Of a stretch of 64,000 nucleotides of DNA, positions 1 through 8,946 are shown one piece after another. Positions within the stretch are counted from its first letter, which is position 1; every line of letters begins with the position of its first letter. The translations under genes and the position numbers were made by a program. The DNA is from Geomonas subterranea (GTDB lineage: Bacteria; Desulfobacterota; Desulfuromonadia; Geobacterales; Geobacteraceae), in NCBI RefSeq assembly GCF_019063845.1, contig NZ_CP077683.1, positions 1,116,001-1,180,000 of the forward strand, in the 5' to 3' direction. The notes under the pieces were generated by a model that saw only the letters and a program-made list of their open reading frames with translations, searched no databases and had not been told where the DNA came from.

Positions 1-1
1 C

Positions 2-850
2 TCCTACGAGGACCTGCTCAGGATCTCCGCGGAAGCGGTGGCCGCCGGGATAGAGAAGATCCGGGTGACCGGTGGCGAGCCGCTGGTCCGCAAGGGTATT
101 CTCGGTTTCCTGGCCGAACTGGCCGCGCTGCCGGGCCTGAAAGAACTGGTCCTGACCACCAACGGCCTCCTCTTGAAGGAGATGGCCCAGGGGCTGAGAG
201 ATGCCGGGGTGCAGAGGCTCAACGTGAGCCTCGACTCGCTCAAGCCCGAAACCTTCGCCGCCATCACCCGCGGGGGTGAACTGCAGCGGGTTCTGGACGG
301 GCTCGAGGAGGCGGAGCGGGTCGGTTTCCCGCCGCACAAGATCAACGTGGTGGTGATGCGCGGGGTGAACGACGACGAGATCCTCGATTTCGTGGGGCTG
401 ACCCTTAAGCGCCCCTACGCGGTCCGCTTCATCGAGTACATGCCCACCTGCGGCGACGCGGACTGGCGCGACCGCACAGTCCCCGGTGCCGAGATCAGGG
501 AGCGCATCGCCCGGGAGTACGCCATAGAGGAGAGCACCAACAGCGAGCGCTCCGGCCCTTCCAAGAACTTCCGGGTCCAGGGTGCGCCTGGGTCGCTGGG
601 GATCATCACCGCCATGACCGGGCACTTCTGCGACGGCTGCAACCGCCTGCGGGTGACCGCCTCCGGCGTCGCCAAGGGGTGCCTGTTCTCCGGGGCAGGG
701 GTCGACCTGAAGCCGGTGCTGGCGACGGGTGACGACGGGCTGTTGCGCACCGAAATCAGGCGCATCGTCGCGGCCAAACCGGGGCGCCATGAAGTGACCG
801 ATGAAGGAGTCGAAACCAAACCTTTCGCCATGTCCCGCGTGGGTGGCTGA
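2..850 (+). CDS. moaA: GTP 3',8-cyclase MoaA, 5'-truncated by the window edge
   Basis: Radical-SAM enzyme that turns GTP into 3',8-cH2GTP, the first step of molybdenum cofactor synthesis. About 282 codons are visible; the N-terminal CxxxCxxC cluster motif lies outside the window. Visible hallmarks are the SAM-binding TGGEPLVRKG strand near the start, the second 4Fe-4S motif (CDGCNRLRVT followed by a third Cys in AKGC), and the C-terminal Gly-Gly tail (SRVGG). The gene lies upstream of a MOSC gene and a formate dehydrogenase that needs the cofactor. Family assignment is firm; only the start is missing. Confidence 0.95.
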   Translation, partial: SYEDLLRISAEAVAAGIEKIRVTGGEPLVRKGILGFLAELAALPGLKELVLTTNGLLLKEMAQGLRDAGVQRLNVSLDSLKPETFAAITRGGELQRVLDGLEEAERVGFPPHKINVVVMRGVNDDEILDFVGLTLKRPYAVRFIEYMPTCGDADWRDRTVPGAEIRERIAREYAIEESTNSERSGPSKNFRVQGAPGSLGIITAMTGHFCDGCNRLRVTASGVAKGCLFSGAGVDLKPVLATGDDGLLRTEIRRIVAAKPGRHEVTDEGVETKPFAMSRVGG

Positions 851-865
851 AAAAAAGGAGAACGC

Positions 866-1294
866 ATGATCGGGAAGATAATCGCCGTCAATATCAGCAA
901 GAACAAGGGAGAGAGGAAGACCCCGGTACCCGAGGTCACCCTGCGCGAGGAGCACGGGATCGTCGGAGACGGCCATGCCGGCGACTGGCACCGCCAGGTG
1001 AGCCTGTTGGCCCAGGAGAGCATCGCCAAGATGCAGGCGCTCGGGCTGGACGTGAAGGAAGGGGACTTCGCCGAGAACATCACCACCGAAGGGGTCGACC
1101 TGGTGAGCCTCCCCATCGGCGCCAAGATCGAGCTGGGGGAGACCCTCCTCGAGGTGACCCAGATCGGGAAGGAATGCCACACCCGCTGTGCCATCTATTA
1201 CCAGGCCGGCGACTGCGTCATGCCCAAAGAAGGGATCTTCGCCAGGGTGCTGAAGGGAGGGGTAGTAAGGCCGGGGGATAAGGTGGTGGTGTAG
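866..1294 (+). CDS. MOSC domain protein
   Basis: A stand-alone 142-residue MOSC domain, the fold found at the C-terminus of molybdenum cofactor sulfurases. Such proteins are thought to carry or transfer sulfur, or to handle pterin cofactor. Family landmarks are GIVGDGHAGDWHRQVS, GDFAENITTEG, and the conserved Cys104 in GKECH. It begins 15 bases after the moaA stop with AAAAAAGGAG ahead of the ATG, so it is probably co-transcribed with moaA. In relatives the domain is often fused to MoaB/MogA-type proteins; here it is alone. The exact substrate cannot be read from sequence. Confidence 0.88.
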   Translation: MIGKIIAVNISKNKGERKTPVPEVTLREEHGIVGDGHAGDWHRQVSLLAQESIAKMQALGLDVKEGDFAENITTEGVDLVSLPIGAKIELGETLLEVTQIGKECHTRCAIYYQAGDCVMPKEGIFARVLKGGVVRPGDKVVV

Positions 1295-1354
1295 GGCTGG
1301 CGGCTGCGGGGGACGGTGGTGGTGCCGGCTGCTGAGAACTGGCGTGCACGCTTT

Positions 1355-1399
1355 TGGTGGACGACATGGACCCGGTGGACCTGGTGGACGCTGTGGACC
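1355..1399. repeat. Imperfect GGTGGAC tandem repeat
   Basis: Units of GGTGGAC or TGTGGAC recur every 9 to 11 bases (at 1356, 1374, 1383 and 1392, with a degenerate TGGAC at 1367) in the gap between the MOSC gene and the kinase terminator. No credible protein is encoded here. Function is unknown; it may be a simple-sequence expansion. Confidence 0.6.
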
Positions 1400-1420
1400 T
1401 GCAAGAATTTGAAAACTGAA

Positions 1421-1458
1421 CGGCCGCGAGGCGCTTTGCGCTCGCGGCCATTTTTTTC
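1421..1458 (+). terminator. Rho-independent terminator of moaA-MOSC
   Basis: GGCCGCGAG pairs with CTCGCGGCC around a short GC-rich loop, followed by seven T residues. It lies between convergent transcription units and just beyond the end of the opposite-strand kinase gene. The U-tract favours the plus strand. Confidence 0.88.
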
Positions 1459-1461
1459 TGC

Positions 1462-3450
1462 TCAGTGCTCGCAGGGGAGCAGCACAGTGAAGCTGCTCCC
1501 GCGACCGGGCACGCTTTCCACGTCGATGCAGCCGCCGTGCTCCCTTATGATGCCGTAACTCACGGACAACCCGAGCCCGGTGCCGTTGGCCTTGGTGGTG
1601 TAGAAGGGGTTGAATACCTGCCTCAAGTTTTCCAGCTGGATGCCGACCCCGGTGTCGGAAATCTTCACCTCGTAATGGTCGCCGCTTCCCACCGGAGCGC
1701 TCCTGATGCAGAGCGCGCCCCCTTGCGGCATGGCCTGCACCGCGTTCAGGATCAGGTTGGTGAACACCTGCCGCAGCTGGTCCTCGTCACCCTCGATCAC
1801 GGCCGTCTCCTCCGCGTATAACTCCAGCACCTCGATCCCCTCCAGGGAGACCTGGTGTCCCAATTGCCCCACTATCTCGTGTAAAAGCTCGTTCAGCCGC
1901 ACCTCGCCGCGCTCCATCTGCTCGCGCCGGGCGAATTTCAACAGGTTCGAGACGATCCGCTCCACCCGTTTCACCTGCTGAAAAATGGTGTCCACTTCCT
2001 CCCGGTTCGGCGCATCCTCGGGGACCGAGAGCTGTAAAAGCTCGGTGTTGCCCCGGATGATGGCCATGGGGTTGTTGATCTCATGGGCGACCCCGGCTGC
2101 CAGTTCACCGATCGCCGCCAGCTTCTCCACCCGCACCAGTTCCTCGCGCGTCTGCACCAGGAGCCGGTTCTTCTCCTCCAGTTCCGCGGTCCTCAGTTGC
2201 ACCTTCTGCTCCAGGTTCCGGTTCAGCTCGATGATGCTGTCTTCGCGCTCGGCAAGGGACTGGCTCATGTCGTTGAAGCGCTCGGCCAGGTCGCCGATTT
2301 CGTCGCGCGAGTCGATGTTGCTCTTGACGTCCCTCTCGCCCGCCGCCACCCGCCGGGTCAACAGCTCAAGTTCCTTGATCGGTTGCGCAAGCTTCCGCCC
2401 GAGAAAACCCGCCATGGAGACCCCGGTCAGCCCGCTCAGAAGCAGCACGAAGCTTAAAAGGACGGCCATGTCGGTCTTTACCGCAGAGTAGTGACTCTCC
2501 AGCATCCCCACGTAGAGCGCACCGATCGGCACGCCCTGCAGCGACAGGATCGGCTCGTATGCCGTCAGGTGCCAGTCGTTCACCACGAAGGCCCTCCCGA
2601 CCCACTTGGCGCCCTTCAGCAGCACGCGGTCGTAAACCGGCGCAGAGAGCTTGGTCCCGATGGCGCGGCTGCCGTCGGTATTGGGGACGTTGGTGGCGAT
2701 CCTCACGTCCCCCTGGAAGATGGTTGAATTACCCACGTCCCGGCCGTTGGACTTGGCCCCCTCGTAGACCACGTTCTTAATCTTGTCGACGAGCTTCTTG
2801 TTGTTGTTCAGGAGAACTCCGCCGTAGAGGGCACCGACGACGTTGCCCGCGGGGTCGCGCACCGGGGCGGCCACGAAAAGGAACATGGCGCCGTTGAGCG
2901 GGGCAGGGGGGGTGGGGTCGGAGCGGGTTCCGGTCACGGTGACATGCGCCTGCCGCACCAGTTCCTCCCCCTCCAGGGCCAGTTCGCCGGTCGGGATGAT
3001 GGTGGTCCCGCTCACCAGTTCCCCCTTGAGCGCGCGCGCCACGAACTGGTTGCGCAGTTTCTCGTCGCCGAACTGCCGGGGGTTGTTGGCGCGGAAGATG
3101 ACCTTCCCGGAGGCGTCGACCGCCGCCAGGATGTCAAGGTGCTCGCTTTTGCGCACCGGGGCCAGGGTGGCGGCAAGCGCGTGCTGGTCGGCGGCCGCCA
3201 CGGTCTCGGCCGTCCTGCCGAAAGAGGCGGAGAGCTTCACCGCATCGTAGAGCCGGGTCAACTCGTTCAGGTACGCCTCGCGCGCCACGGAGAGGTCGTA
3301 ACGCACCTTCTCCTGTGCCTGCGCTGCTACCTTGGCGCTCAGGATAAAAACGCCGGCCATCCAGCAGATCAGGATGGCGATCCCCAGCGGGATCAGCGTC
3401 GCGACCGTCAGCTTGGTCTTGATGGGGAAACGGAGCCTGGGGATATTCAT
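1462..3450 (-). CDS. Membrane sensor histidine kinase (Cache-HAMP-HisKA-HATPase)
   Basis: A 662-residue sensor kinase. The chosen ATG (protein starts MNIPRLRFPIK) overlaps the regulator stop as ATGA, and the longer frame upstream only re-reads the regulator gene. An N-terminal membrane helix (about 12-37) is followed by a roughly 250-residue periplasmic Cache-like domain with GALYGGVLLNNN, a second membrane segment, HAMP, a coiled coil, the phospho-acceptor box VAHEINNPMAIIRG, and an HATPase domain ending in GTGLGLSVSYGII. It is translationally coupled to an NtrC-type regulator beside formate dehydrogenase, so it probably controls that operon. The ligand is unknown. It is closely similar in layout and sequence to the kinase at 32548-34551. 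Confidence 0.93.
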   Translation of the reverse strand: MNIPRLRFPIKTKLTVATLIPLGIAILICWMAGVFILSAKVAAQAQEKVRYDLSVAREAYLNELTRLYDAVKLSASFGRTAETVAAADQHALAATLAPVRKSEHLDILAAVDASGKVIFRANNPRQFGDEKLRNQFVARALKGELVSGTTIIPTGELALEGEELVRQAHVTVTGTRSDPTPPAPLNGAMFLFVAAPVRDPAGNVVGALYGGVLLNNNKKLVDKIKNVVYEGAKSNGRDVGNSTIFQGDVRIATNVPNTDGSRAIGTKLSAPVYDRVLLKGAKWVGRAFVVNDWHLTAYEPILSLQGVPIGALYVGMLESHYSAVKTDMAVLLSFVLLLSGLTGVSMAGFLGRKLAQPIKELELLTRRVAAGERDVKSNIDSRDEIGDLAERFNDMSQSLAEREDSIIELNRNLEQKVQLRTAELEEKNRLLVQTREELVRVEKLAAIGELAAGVAHEINNPMAIIRGNTELLQLSVPEDAPNREEVDTIFQQVKRVERIVSNLLKFARREQMERGEVRLNELLHEIVGQLGHQVSLEGIEVLELYAEETAVIEGDEDQLRQVFTNLILNAVQAMPQGGALCIRSAPVGSGDHYEVKISDTGVGIQLENLRQVFNPFYTTKANGTGLGLSVSYGIIREHGGCIDVESVPGRGSSFTVLLPCEH

Positions 3451-4811
3451 GAGGGGATGGCGATCCCGTATTCGGCGATCTTGCGGTCCAGCGTCTTGCG
3501 GGATATGCCGAGTATCTCCGCGGAGCGGCTCTTGTGGTAGCCGGTACCGAGCAGGGTCCGCTCGATGTGCACCTTCTCCATGTTTTCCAGCGAGACGAGC
3601 TGCGGCTCGGGGGGGGGCGCGACCTTTTGCTGACGGCGCCAGATGGGGAGCTCCTTGGGGGTCACCAGCGGCGTCCGGGCGAGGATCACGGCGCGCTCCA
3701 TGACGTTTTCCAGCTCGCGGATGTTGCCGGGCCAGTCGTAGCCGCACAGGATCAGCAGCGCCTCCGGCGTCACGCCGGTTACCTCCTTCTTCATCTTGAG
3801 GCTGTATTTTTTCAGGAAATGCTGGGCCAGCGGCTCGATGTCGTCCTTTCTCTCGCGCAGGGGGGGGAAGGGGATGTTGATCACGTTCAGGCGATAGTAG
3901 AGGTCCTCGCGGAACCTCCCGGCGCGCACCTCCTCCTCGAGGTCCTTGTTGGTGGCGGCGACGAAGCGGATGTCGGCGCTCTTGCTGCGGGTGGCGCCGA
4001 CCGGGATGAAGTCGCGCTCCTGGATCACGCGCAAAAGCTTCGCCTGGATGGGGAGGCTCATGTCGCCGATCTCGTCCATGAACAGGGTGCCGCCGTCGGC
4101 CTCCTCCAGGAGCCCCTTCTGGTGCGTTATGGCGCCGGTGAAAGCGCCGCGCACGTGCCCGAAGAGCTGGCTCTCCAAAAGGGTCTCGGTGAGGGCGGCG
4201 CAGTTTATGGAGAGGAAGCGGCGCTCGCGCCGGGGGCTGTTGTAGTGGATGGCACCCGCGATGAGTTCCTTGCCGGTGCCGGATTCGCCGAGCACCAGTA
4301 TGTTCGCCTCGCTGGCGGCGACCTGGAGGGTGAGGTCGTAGGTCTCCTGGAACACGGCGCTTCTGAAGATGATGGCGTCCTGCAGGATGGGTTTGCCGAT
4401 CTCCGATTTGAGCGCCCGGTTTTCCTGCAGGAGCTGCTCCTTCTCCAGGGCGTTTTTCAGGACGCTCAGGATCTTCTCCTTCGGGAACGGTTTGGTGACG
4501 TAATCGTAGGCCCCGAGCTTGATGGCCTCCACCGCGGCGTCGATGGTGCCGAACGCGGTCATGATGATGATCGGGAGCGAGGGACGGAGCTGCTTCACCT
4601 CCTGCAGTACGCTGATGCCGTCGAGATCCGGCATCCTGACGTCCTGAAGGATCAAATCCGCGTCCCCGGGGTCCCCCTCGCGCAGGCGGCGCAAAAGCAG
4701 CGAGCCGGCGTTGAAGGTCTCCACCAGGTACCCCTGGGTCTGCAACAGCTTCTTCAGGTAGATGAGGATCCCTTCCTCGTCGTCGCAGATGAGAATTCTT
4801 TCTTGTGTCAT
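3447..4811 (-). CDS. NtrC-family sigma-54 response regulator
   Basis: A 454-residue activator: receiver domain (acidic pocket DDEE, phospho-acceptor Asp57 in LQDVRMPD, TKPFPKEK), AAA+ domain with Walker A GESGTGKEL and the sigma-54 contact loop GAFTGA, and a Fis-type helix-turn-helix (SAEILGISRKTLDRKI). The ATG giving MTQERILI was preferred over an in-frame codon 29 triplets upstream because the receiver fold begins here. It is divergent from the formate dehydrogenase operon, whose upstream region has a -24/-12 promoter and a dyad suited to such an activator. Regulation of formate dehydrogenase is inferred from position. Confidence 0.95.
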   Translation of the reverse strand: MTQERILICDDEEGILIYLKKLLQTQGYLVETFNAGSLLLRRLREGDPGDADLILQDVRMPDLDGISVLQEVKQLRPSLPIIIMTAFGTIDAAVEAIKLGAYDYVTKPFPKEKILSVLKNALEKEQLLQENRALKSEIGKPILQDAIIFRSAVFQETYDLTLQVAASEANILVLGESGTGKELIAGAIHYNSPRRERRFLSINCAALTETLLESQLFGHVRGAFTGAITHQKGLLEEADGGTLFMDEIGDMSLPIQAKLLRVIQERDFIPVGATRSKSADIRFVAATNKDLEEEVRAGRFREDLYYRLNVINIPFPPLRERKDDIEPLAQHFLKKYSLKMKKEVTGVTPEALLILCGYDWPGNIRELENVMERAVILARTPLVTPKELPIWRRQQKVAPPPEPQLVSLENMEKVHIERTLLGTGYHKSRSAEILGISRKTLDRKIAEYGIAIPS

Positions 4812-4863
4812 TTTGGGGCGTTCCTCGCTTCTTTCCCGCGCCGTTGCTGGGGGGCGCGTCTTG

Positions 4864-4887
4864 GACAAAATGTCACACATTTTGACA
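4864..4887. promoter_or_regulatory. Candidate enhancer-type dyad for the NtrC-like regulator
   Basis: GACAAAATGT-CAC-ACATTTTGAC is a 10-base inverted repeat with one mismatch, and it contains TGTCA-N7-TGACA (4871-4887). It lies between the divergent regulator and formate dehydrogenase genes, about 120 bases upstream of the -24/-12 element, a usual distance for a bacterial enhancer-binding protein. Assignment to the adjacent regulator is inference. Confidence 0.6.
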
Positions 4888-4911
4888 AAAAGACGCAATT
4901 GTTAATTAAAG

Positions 4912-5000
4912 TTAACGTTAATGAAAATCCCGGTTGGCGCAGACAACATTATCATTTCGGATGTTTACGGTACACAACTATTTTTATAGTAAACGTTTAC
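4912..5000. promoter_or_regulatory. Two AACGTT-centred palindromes
   Basis: Perfect palindromes TTAACGTTAA (4912-4921) and GTAAACGTTTAC (4989-5000) share the AACGTT core. Their centres are 78 bases apart, and the second ends four bases before the -24/-12 promoter. They could be a pair of operators for a second regulator, possibly a repressor. No binding protein can be named. Confidence 0.4.
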
Positions 5001-5004
5001 GCGC

Positions 5005-5020
5005 TGGCATGGCAATTGCC
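5005..5020 (+). promoter_or_regulatory. Sigma-54 (-24/-12) promoter of the formate dehydrogenase operon
   Basis: TGGCAT-GGCAA-TTGCC matches the consensus TGGCAC-N5-TTGCW, with GG and GC separated by exactly ten bases. It lies 60 bases upstream of the catalytic-subunit ATG and faces it. Together with the adjacent NtrC-type regulator this is a well-supported call. Confidence 0.82.
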
Positions 5021-5080
5021 GTATACGCGGTGCTTATCCGGCGTCGACGACGTTTATCATGGAAAAAGGAGAGATTCAAC

Positions 5081-8000
5081 ATGGCAGTTTCACGACGTGA
5101 GTTTCTGCAGGGGGGGGCGGCGGCAGCGGCGCTGATCCTCTCCGGCAAAAAAGCGGAAGCGGGCGGCGCAGACGCCCCGCAGATGCGGACCAAGGGGCTG
5201 AAAAGCTCGACCACCATCTGTCCTTTCTGCGCGGTAGGTTGCGGGCTTGTGGTGCATACCAAGAACGGCAAGATCGTGAACATCGAGGGGGACACCCAGC
5301 ACCCGATTAACCAGGGTGCGCTCTGCTCGAAGGGTAGCGCGCTGTTCCAGGTGGCCAACAACGAGCGCCGCCTGCAGAAGGTGATGTACCGCGCCCCCGG
5401 CAGCGACAAGTTCGAAGAGAAGTCGTGGGACTGGGCCCTGGAGCGCATCGCGCAGAAGATGAAGGAGACGCGCGACAAGTCCTTCAAGGCGAAAGAGATC
5501 AACAAGAAGGACAACAAGGAGTACGTGGTCAACCGCACCGAAGGGATGGCATTCCTCGGCGGCGCCGGTCTCGACAACGAGGAGTGCTACCTCTGGAGCA
5601 AGTTCGCCCGCTCCATGGGGGTCGCGAACCTCGAACACCAAGCCCGAATATGACACTCCGCTACAGTCGCCGGTCTGGCGGCTTCGTTTGGACGTGGGGC
5701 AATGACCAACCACTGGATCGACCTGAGAAACGCTGACGCGATCCTCGCCATCGGCTGCAACCCGGCCGAGAATCACCCGATTTCCATGAAATGGATCGAG
5801 GCGGCCATGGATCAGGGCGGCAAGCTGATCGCCGTCGATCCCCGCTTCACCAGGACCGCCTCCAAGGCGGACCACTACGCGCAGATCCGTCCGGGCACCG
5901 ACATCGCCTTCCTGGGCGGCATGATCAACTACGCCCTCCAGAACAACATGATTCACGAGGAGTACGTGCGCGAGTACACCAACGCGGCCTTCATCGTGAA
6001 CGAGAAGTACGACTTCAACGAAGGGATCTTCTGCTCCTTCGACGACCAGGAGAAGACCTACGACCCGAAGGCCTGGGCCTACGCGGTCGACGGTTCCGGC
6101 AACCCCAAGCGCGACCACAGCCTCAAGGACCCGCGCTGCGTGTTCCAGCTCCTGAAAAAGCACTACTCCCGCTACACCGTGGAGATGGTCTGCTCCATCA
6201 CCGGCACCAAGAAGGAAGACTACATCGCCGTCGCCAAGGCCTTCTGCTCCACCGGCCGCGCCGACAAGGCGGGTACCATCCTTTACGCGATGGGTATCAC
6301 CCAGTCCACCCACGGCACCCAGAACGTCCGCGCTACCGCCATGCTGCAGATGCTTCTGGGTAACATCGGCATCGCCGGTGGCGGCGTCAACGCGCTCCGC
6401 GGCGAGTCCAACGTCCAGGGTTCCTCAGATTACGGTCTGCTTTTCCACCTGCTACCGGGTTACCTGAAGTCGCCCGAGTTCGACAACGTCGACCTCAAGT
6501 CCTACCTCGAGAAATGGACTCCTAAGACCAAGGATCCGAAGAGCGCCAACTGGTGGGGCAACACCCCGAAGTACACCGTGAGCCTCCTGAAAGCCTGGTA
6601 CGGCGACAACGCCACCAAGGAAAATGGTTTCTGCTACGACTACCTCCCCAAGAGAAGCGGCAACTACTCGTTCATGAAGCTGATGGAGAAGATGGGTAAG
6701 GGCGAGCTGCAGGGCCTGGTCTGCATGGGCCAGAATCCGGCCGTGGGCGGCCCGGATTCGTTGAAGACCCGCGAGGCGCTCGGCAAGCTGGACTGGCTCG
6801 TCACCGTCGACCTCTGGGAGACCGAGACCTCGATCTTCTGGAAGCGCCCCGGCGTCAACCCGAAGGACATCAAGACTGAGGTTTTCATGCTGCCGGCAGC
6901 CTCTTCCGTCGAGAAGGAAGGCTCCATCTCCAACTCCGGCCGCTGGGCCCAGTGGCGCTACAAGGCCGCCGAGCCGGTCGGTGACGCGAAGAGCGACCTC
7001 TGGATCATCAACCAGTTTGCCACCCGCGTGAAGAAGGCTTACGAAAAAGGCGGCGCCTTCCCCGAGCCGATCACCAAGCTCTCCTGGAACTACGGCAAGG
7101 GCGAGGAGCCGGAAGTGCATATGGTGGCCAAGGAGATCAACGGCTACTTCACCAAGGACATGACCATCGTCGACAAGGACAAGACCCTGGAGTTCAAGGC
7201 AGGTGACCAGGTCCCGATGTTCAAGTACCTCCAGGACGACGGCTCCACCGTCTCCGGCTGCTGGATCTACTGCGGCTCCTACACCAAGGAAGGGAACCAG
7301 ATGGCGCGCCGCGACCTGGCCGACCCGACTGGTCTGGGCATGTACCCCAAGTGGTCCTGGTGCTGGCCGGTCAACCGTCGCATCATCTACAACCGCGGTT
7401 CGGTCAACCCGGACGGCGTACCGTTCAACCCCAAGCGCGTGGTCATCACCTGGGATGCCCTGGAGAAGAAATGGAAGGGCGACGTGCCCGACGGTCCCTG
7501 GCCACCGATGAACGACGCCAAGGAAGGGAAATATCCCTTCATCATGCTGCCTGAAGGTCACGGTCGCCTCTACGCCCTGGACATGAAGGACGGTCCGTTC
7601 CCCGAGCATTACGAGCCGGTGGAGAGCCCGGCCAAGAACCTCATGTCCAAGACCCAGACCAACCCGGCCGTGAAGATCCCGGCCAACATGTCGAGCGACA
7701 CGGCCAAGTTCCCGTTCGTCGGCACCACCTACAGGATGACCGAGCACTGGCAGGCAGGCGCCATGACCCGTTCACTCCCCTGGCTGGTGGAACTGGTCCC
7801 GACCATGTTCGTGGAGATCTCCCAGACGCTGGCACGTGCCAAAGGCATCAGCAACGGCGACATGGTCAAGGTAACCACCGAGCGCGGTTCCATTGAGGCG
7901 AAGGCCCTGGTCACTTCCAGGCTGAAGCCGTTCAACGTGCAGGGGAAAGAGGTTGAGCAGGTCGGTCTCCCCTGGCACTTCGGTTATGCAGGTCTTGCTA

Positions 8001-8110
8001 CCGGCGACTCCGGCAACGTCCTTACGCCGTCGGTCGGTTGCGCGAACACAAGCATCCCCGAGTTCAAGGCATTCCTCTGCAACATCGAGAAAGGGGGTAA
8101 ACGCGCATGA
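5081..8110 (+). CDS. fdnG: Selenocysteine formate dehydrogenase, catalytic subunit (FdnG type)
   Basis: Oxidises formate to CO2 at a Mo/W-bis-MGD site in the periplasm and passes electrons to the Fe-S subunit. The 1009-residue product starts with a Tat signal (SRREFL, then an Ala-rich stretch), followed by the 4Fe-4S motif CPFCAVGCG with a fourth Cys in ALCSKG. The frame is interrupted by TGA at 5651-5653 (codon 191), in NLEHQARI-TGA-HSATVAG. That is the selenocysteine site of formate dehydrogenase N, and the frame continues unchanged after it into GRGAMTNHWIDL. The ATG at 5081 has GGAGA upstream and gives the Tat signal. A SECIS hairpin follows the TGA. The gene overlaps the next by ATGA. 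Confidence 0.96.
5651..5682 (+). promoter_or_regulatory. UGA selenocysteine codon with bacterial SECIS hairpin
   Basis: TGA (5651-5653) is followed after 12 bases by a six-pair stem, GTCGCC (5666-5671) with GGCGGC (5677-5682), including one U-G wobble, closing on a GGTCT loop (5672-5676). The loop matches the GGUCU apical loop recognised by SelB in Escherichia coli fdhF and fdnG, at a comparable distance from the UGA. The selA, selB and selC genes are not in the window. Confidence 0.88.
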
Positions 8111-8946
8111 GCAGCGAGAACCAAGACTTCAACAAAAGCAAAGCATTTTTGATCGACATGACCAAGTGCACCGGCTGCCGCGGCTGCCAGGTCGCCTGCA
8201 AGCAGTGGAACCAGCTGGGCGCCGAGAAGACCGAGTTCTTCACCGGCGAAGGCTACCAGAACCCGCCGCTCATGTCGGAATACACCTTTACCCGCATCAA
8301 GTTCCGGGACTACGAGAAGAACGGGCAGAACGAGTTCGCCTTCTACAAAGAGATGTGCATGCACTGCAACGAGCCTGCCTGCGCATCCGTCTGCCCGGTA
8401 GGCGCCTTCAAGAAGACCAAGGAAGGCCCGGTCACCTATGACGCGGAACGCTGCATCGGCTGCCGCTTCTGCATGGTAGCCTGCCCGTTCGGGGTGCCCA
8501 AGTACGAGTGGAGCAAGGCCCTGCCGCTGGTGAGAAAGTGCACCGGCTGCTACTCCAGGGTGAAGGAAGGGCTGAAGCCTGCCTGCGCTACCACCTGCGT
8601 CTCCGCCATCACCTACGGCAACCGCGAGGAGATGATCAAGGAAGCCAACAAGAGGATCGCGGCTCGTCCCGAGAAGTACCTGAAGAAGCTCTACGGCTCG
8701 GAAGAGGCGGGCGGCACCTCGGTCATCTACCTGACCGCGCTCCCCTTCGACGAGCTCGGCTTCAAGCCGGTCACCAAGCGTCCGCTCCCGTCCTACACCT
8801 GGCAGGCGCTGCGCCTGGTCCCGGGCATCTTCCTCACCGTCGGCAGCTCGCTGTCGCTGCTTTCCTGGTTCAACCACAGGAAGGAGAGGATCGCCAAGGA
8901 AGAGGAGCAGAGAAAATCCGGCGCTACGCCGAAGGAGGAGAGCTAG
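8107..8946 (+). CDS. fdnH: Formate dehydrogenase iron-sulfur subunit (FdnH type)
   Basis: A 279-residue electron-transfer subunit with four ferredoxin-like clusters. Cys motifs include CTGCRGCQVACKQW, CMHCNEPACASVCPVGA, CIGCRFCMVACPFG and CTGCYSRVKEGLKPAC with CATTC. A single membrane helix near residues 235-255 (LRLVPGIFLTVGSSLSLLSW) followed by a charged cytoplasmic-type tail is the usual arrangement for anchoring to the membrane subunit. It has no signal peptide, so it is probably co-exported with the Tat-bearing catalytic subunit. Its ATG overlaps the catalytic-subunit stop, and the next gene begins directly after its stop. Confidence 0.95.
   Translation: MSSENQDFNKSKAFLIDMTKCTGCRGCQVACKQWNQLGAEKTEFFTGEGYQNPPLMSEYTFTRIKFRDYEKNGQNEFAFYKEMCMHCNEPACASVCPVGAFKKTKEGPVTYDAERCIGCRFCMVACPFGVPKYEWSKALPLVRKCTGCYSRVKEGLKPACATTCVSAITYGNREEMIKEANKRIAARPEKYLKKLYGSEEAGGTSVIYLTALPFDELGFKPVTKRPLPSYTWQALRLVPGIFLTVGSSLSLLSWFNHRKERIAKEEEQRKSGATPKEES

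Noticed and set aside
5651-5653. In-frame stop suggesting a broken formate dehydrogenase gene
   Set aside because: The stop is TGA at the known selenocysteine position, the frame continues without shift, and a SECIS-like hairpin follows; selenocysteine insertion explains it.
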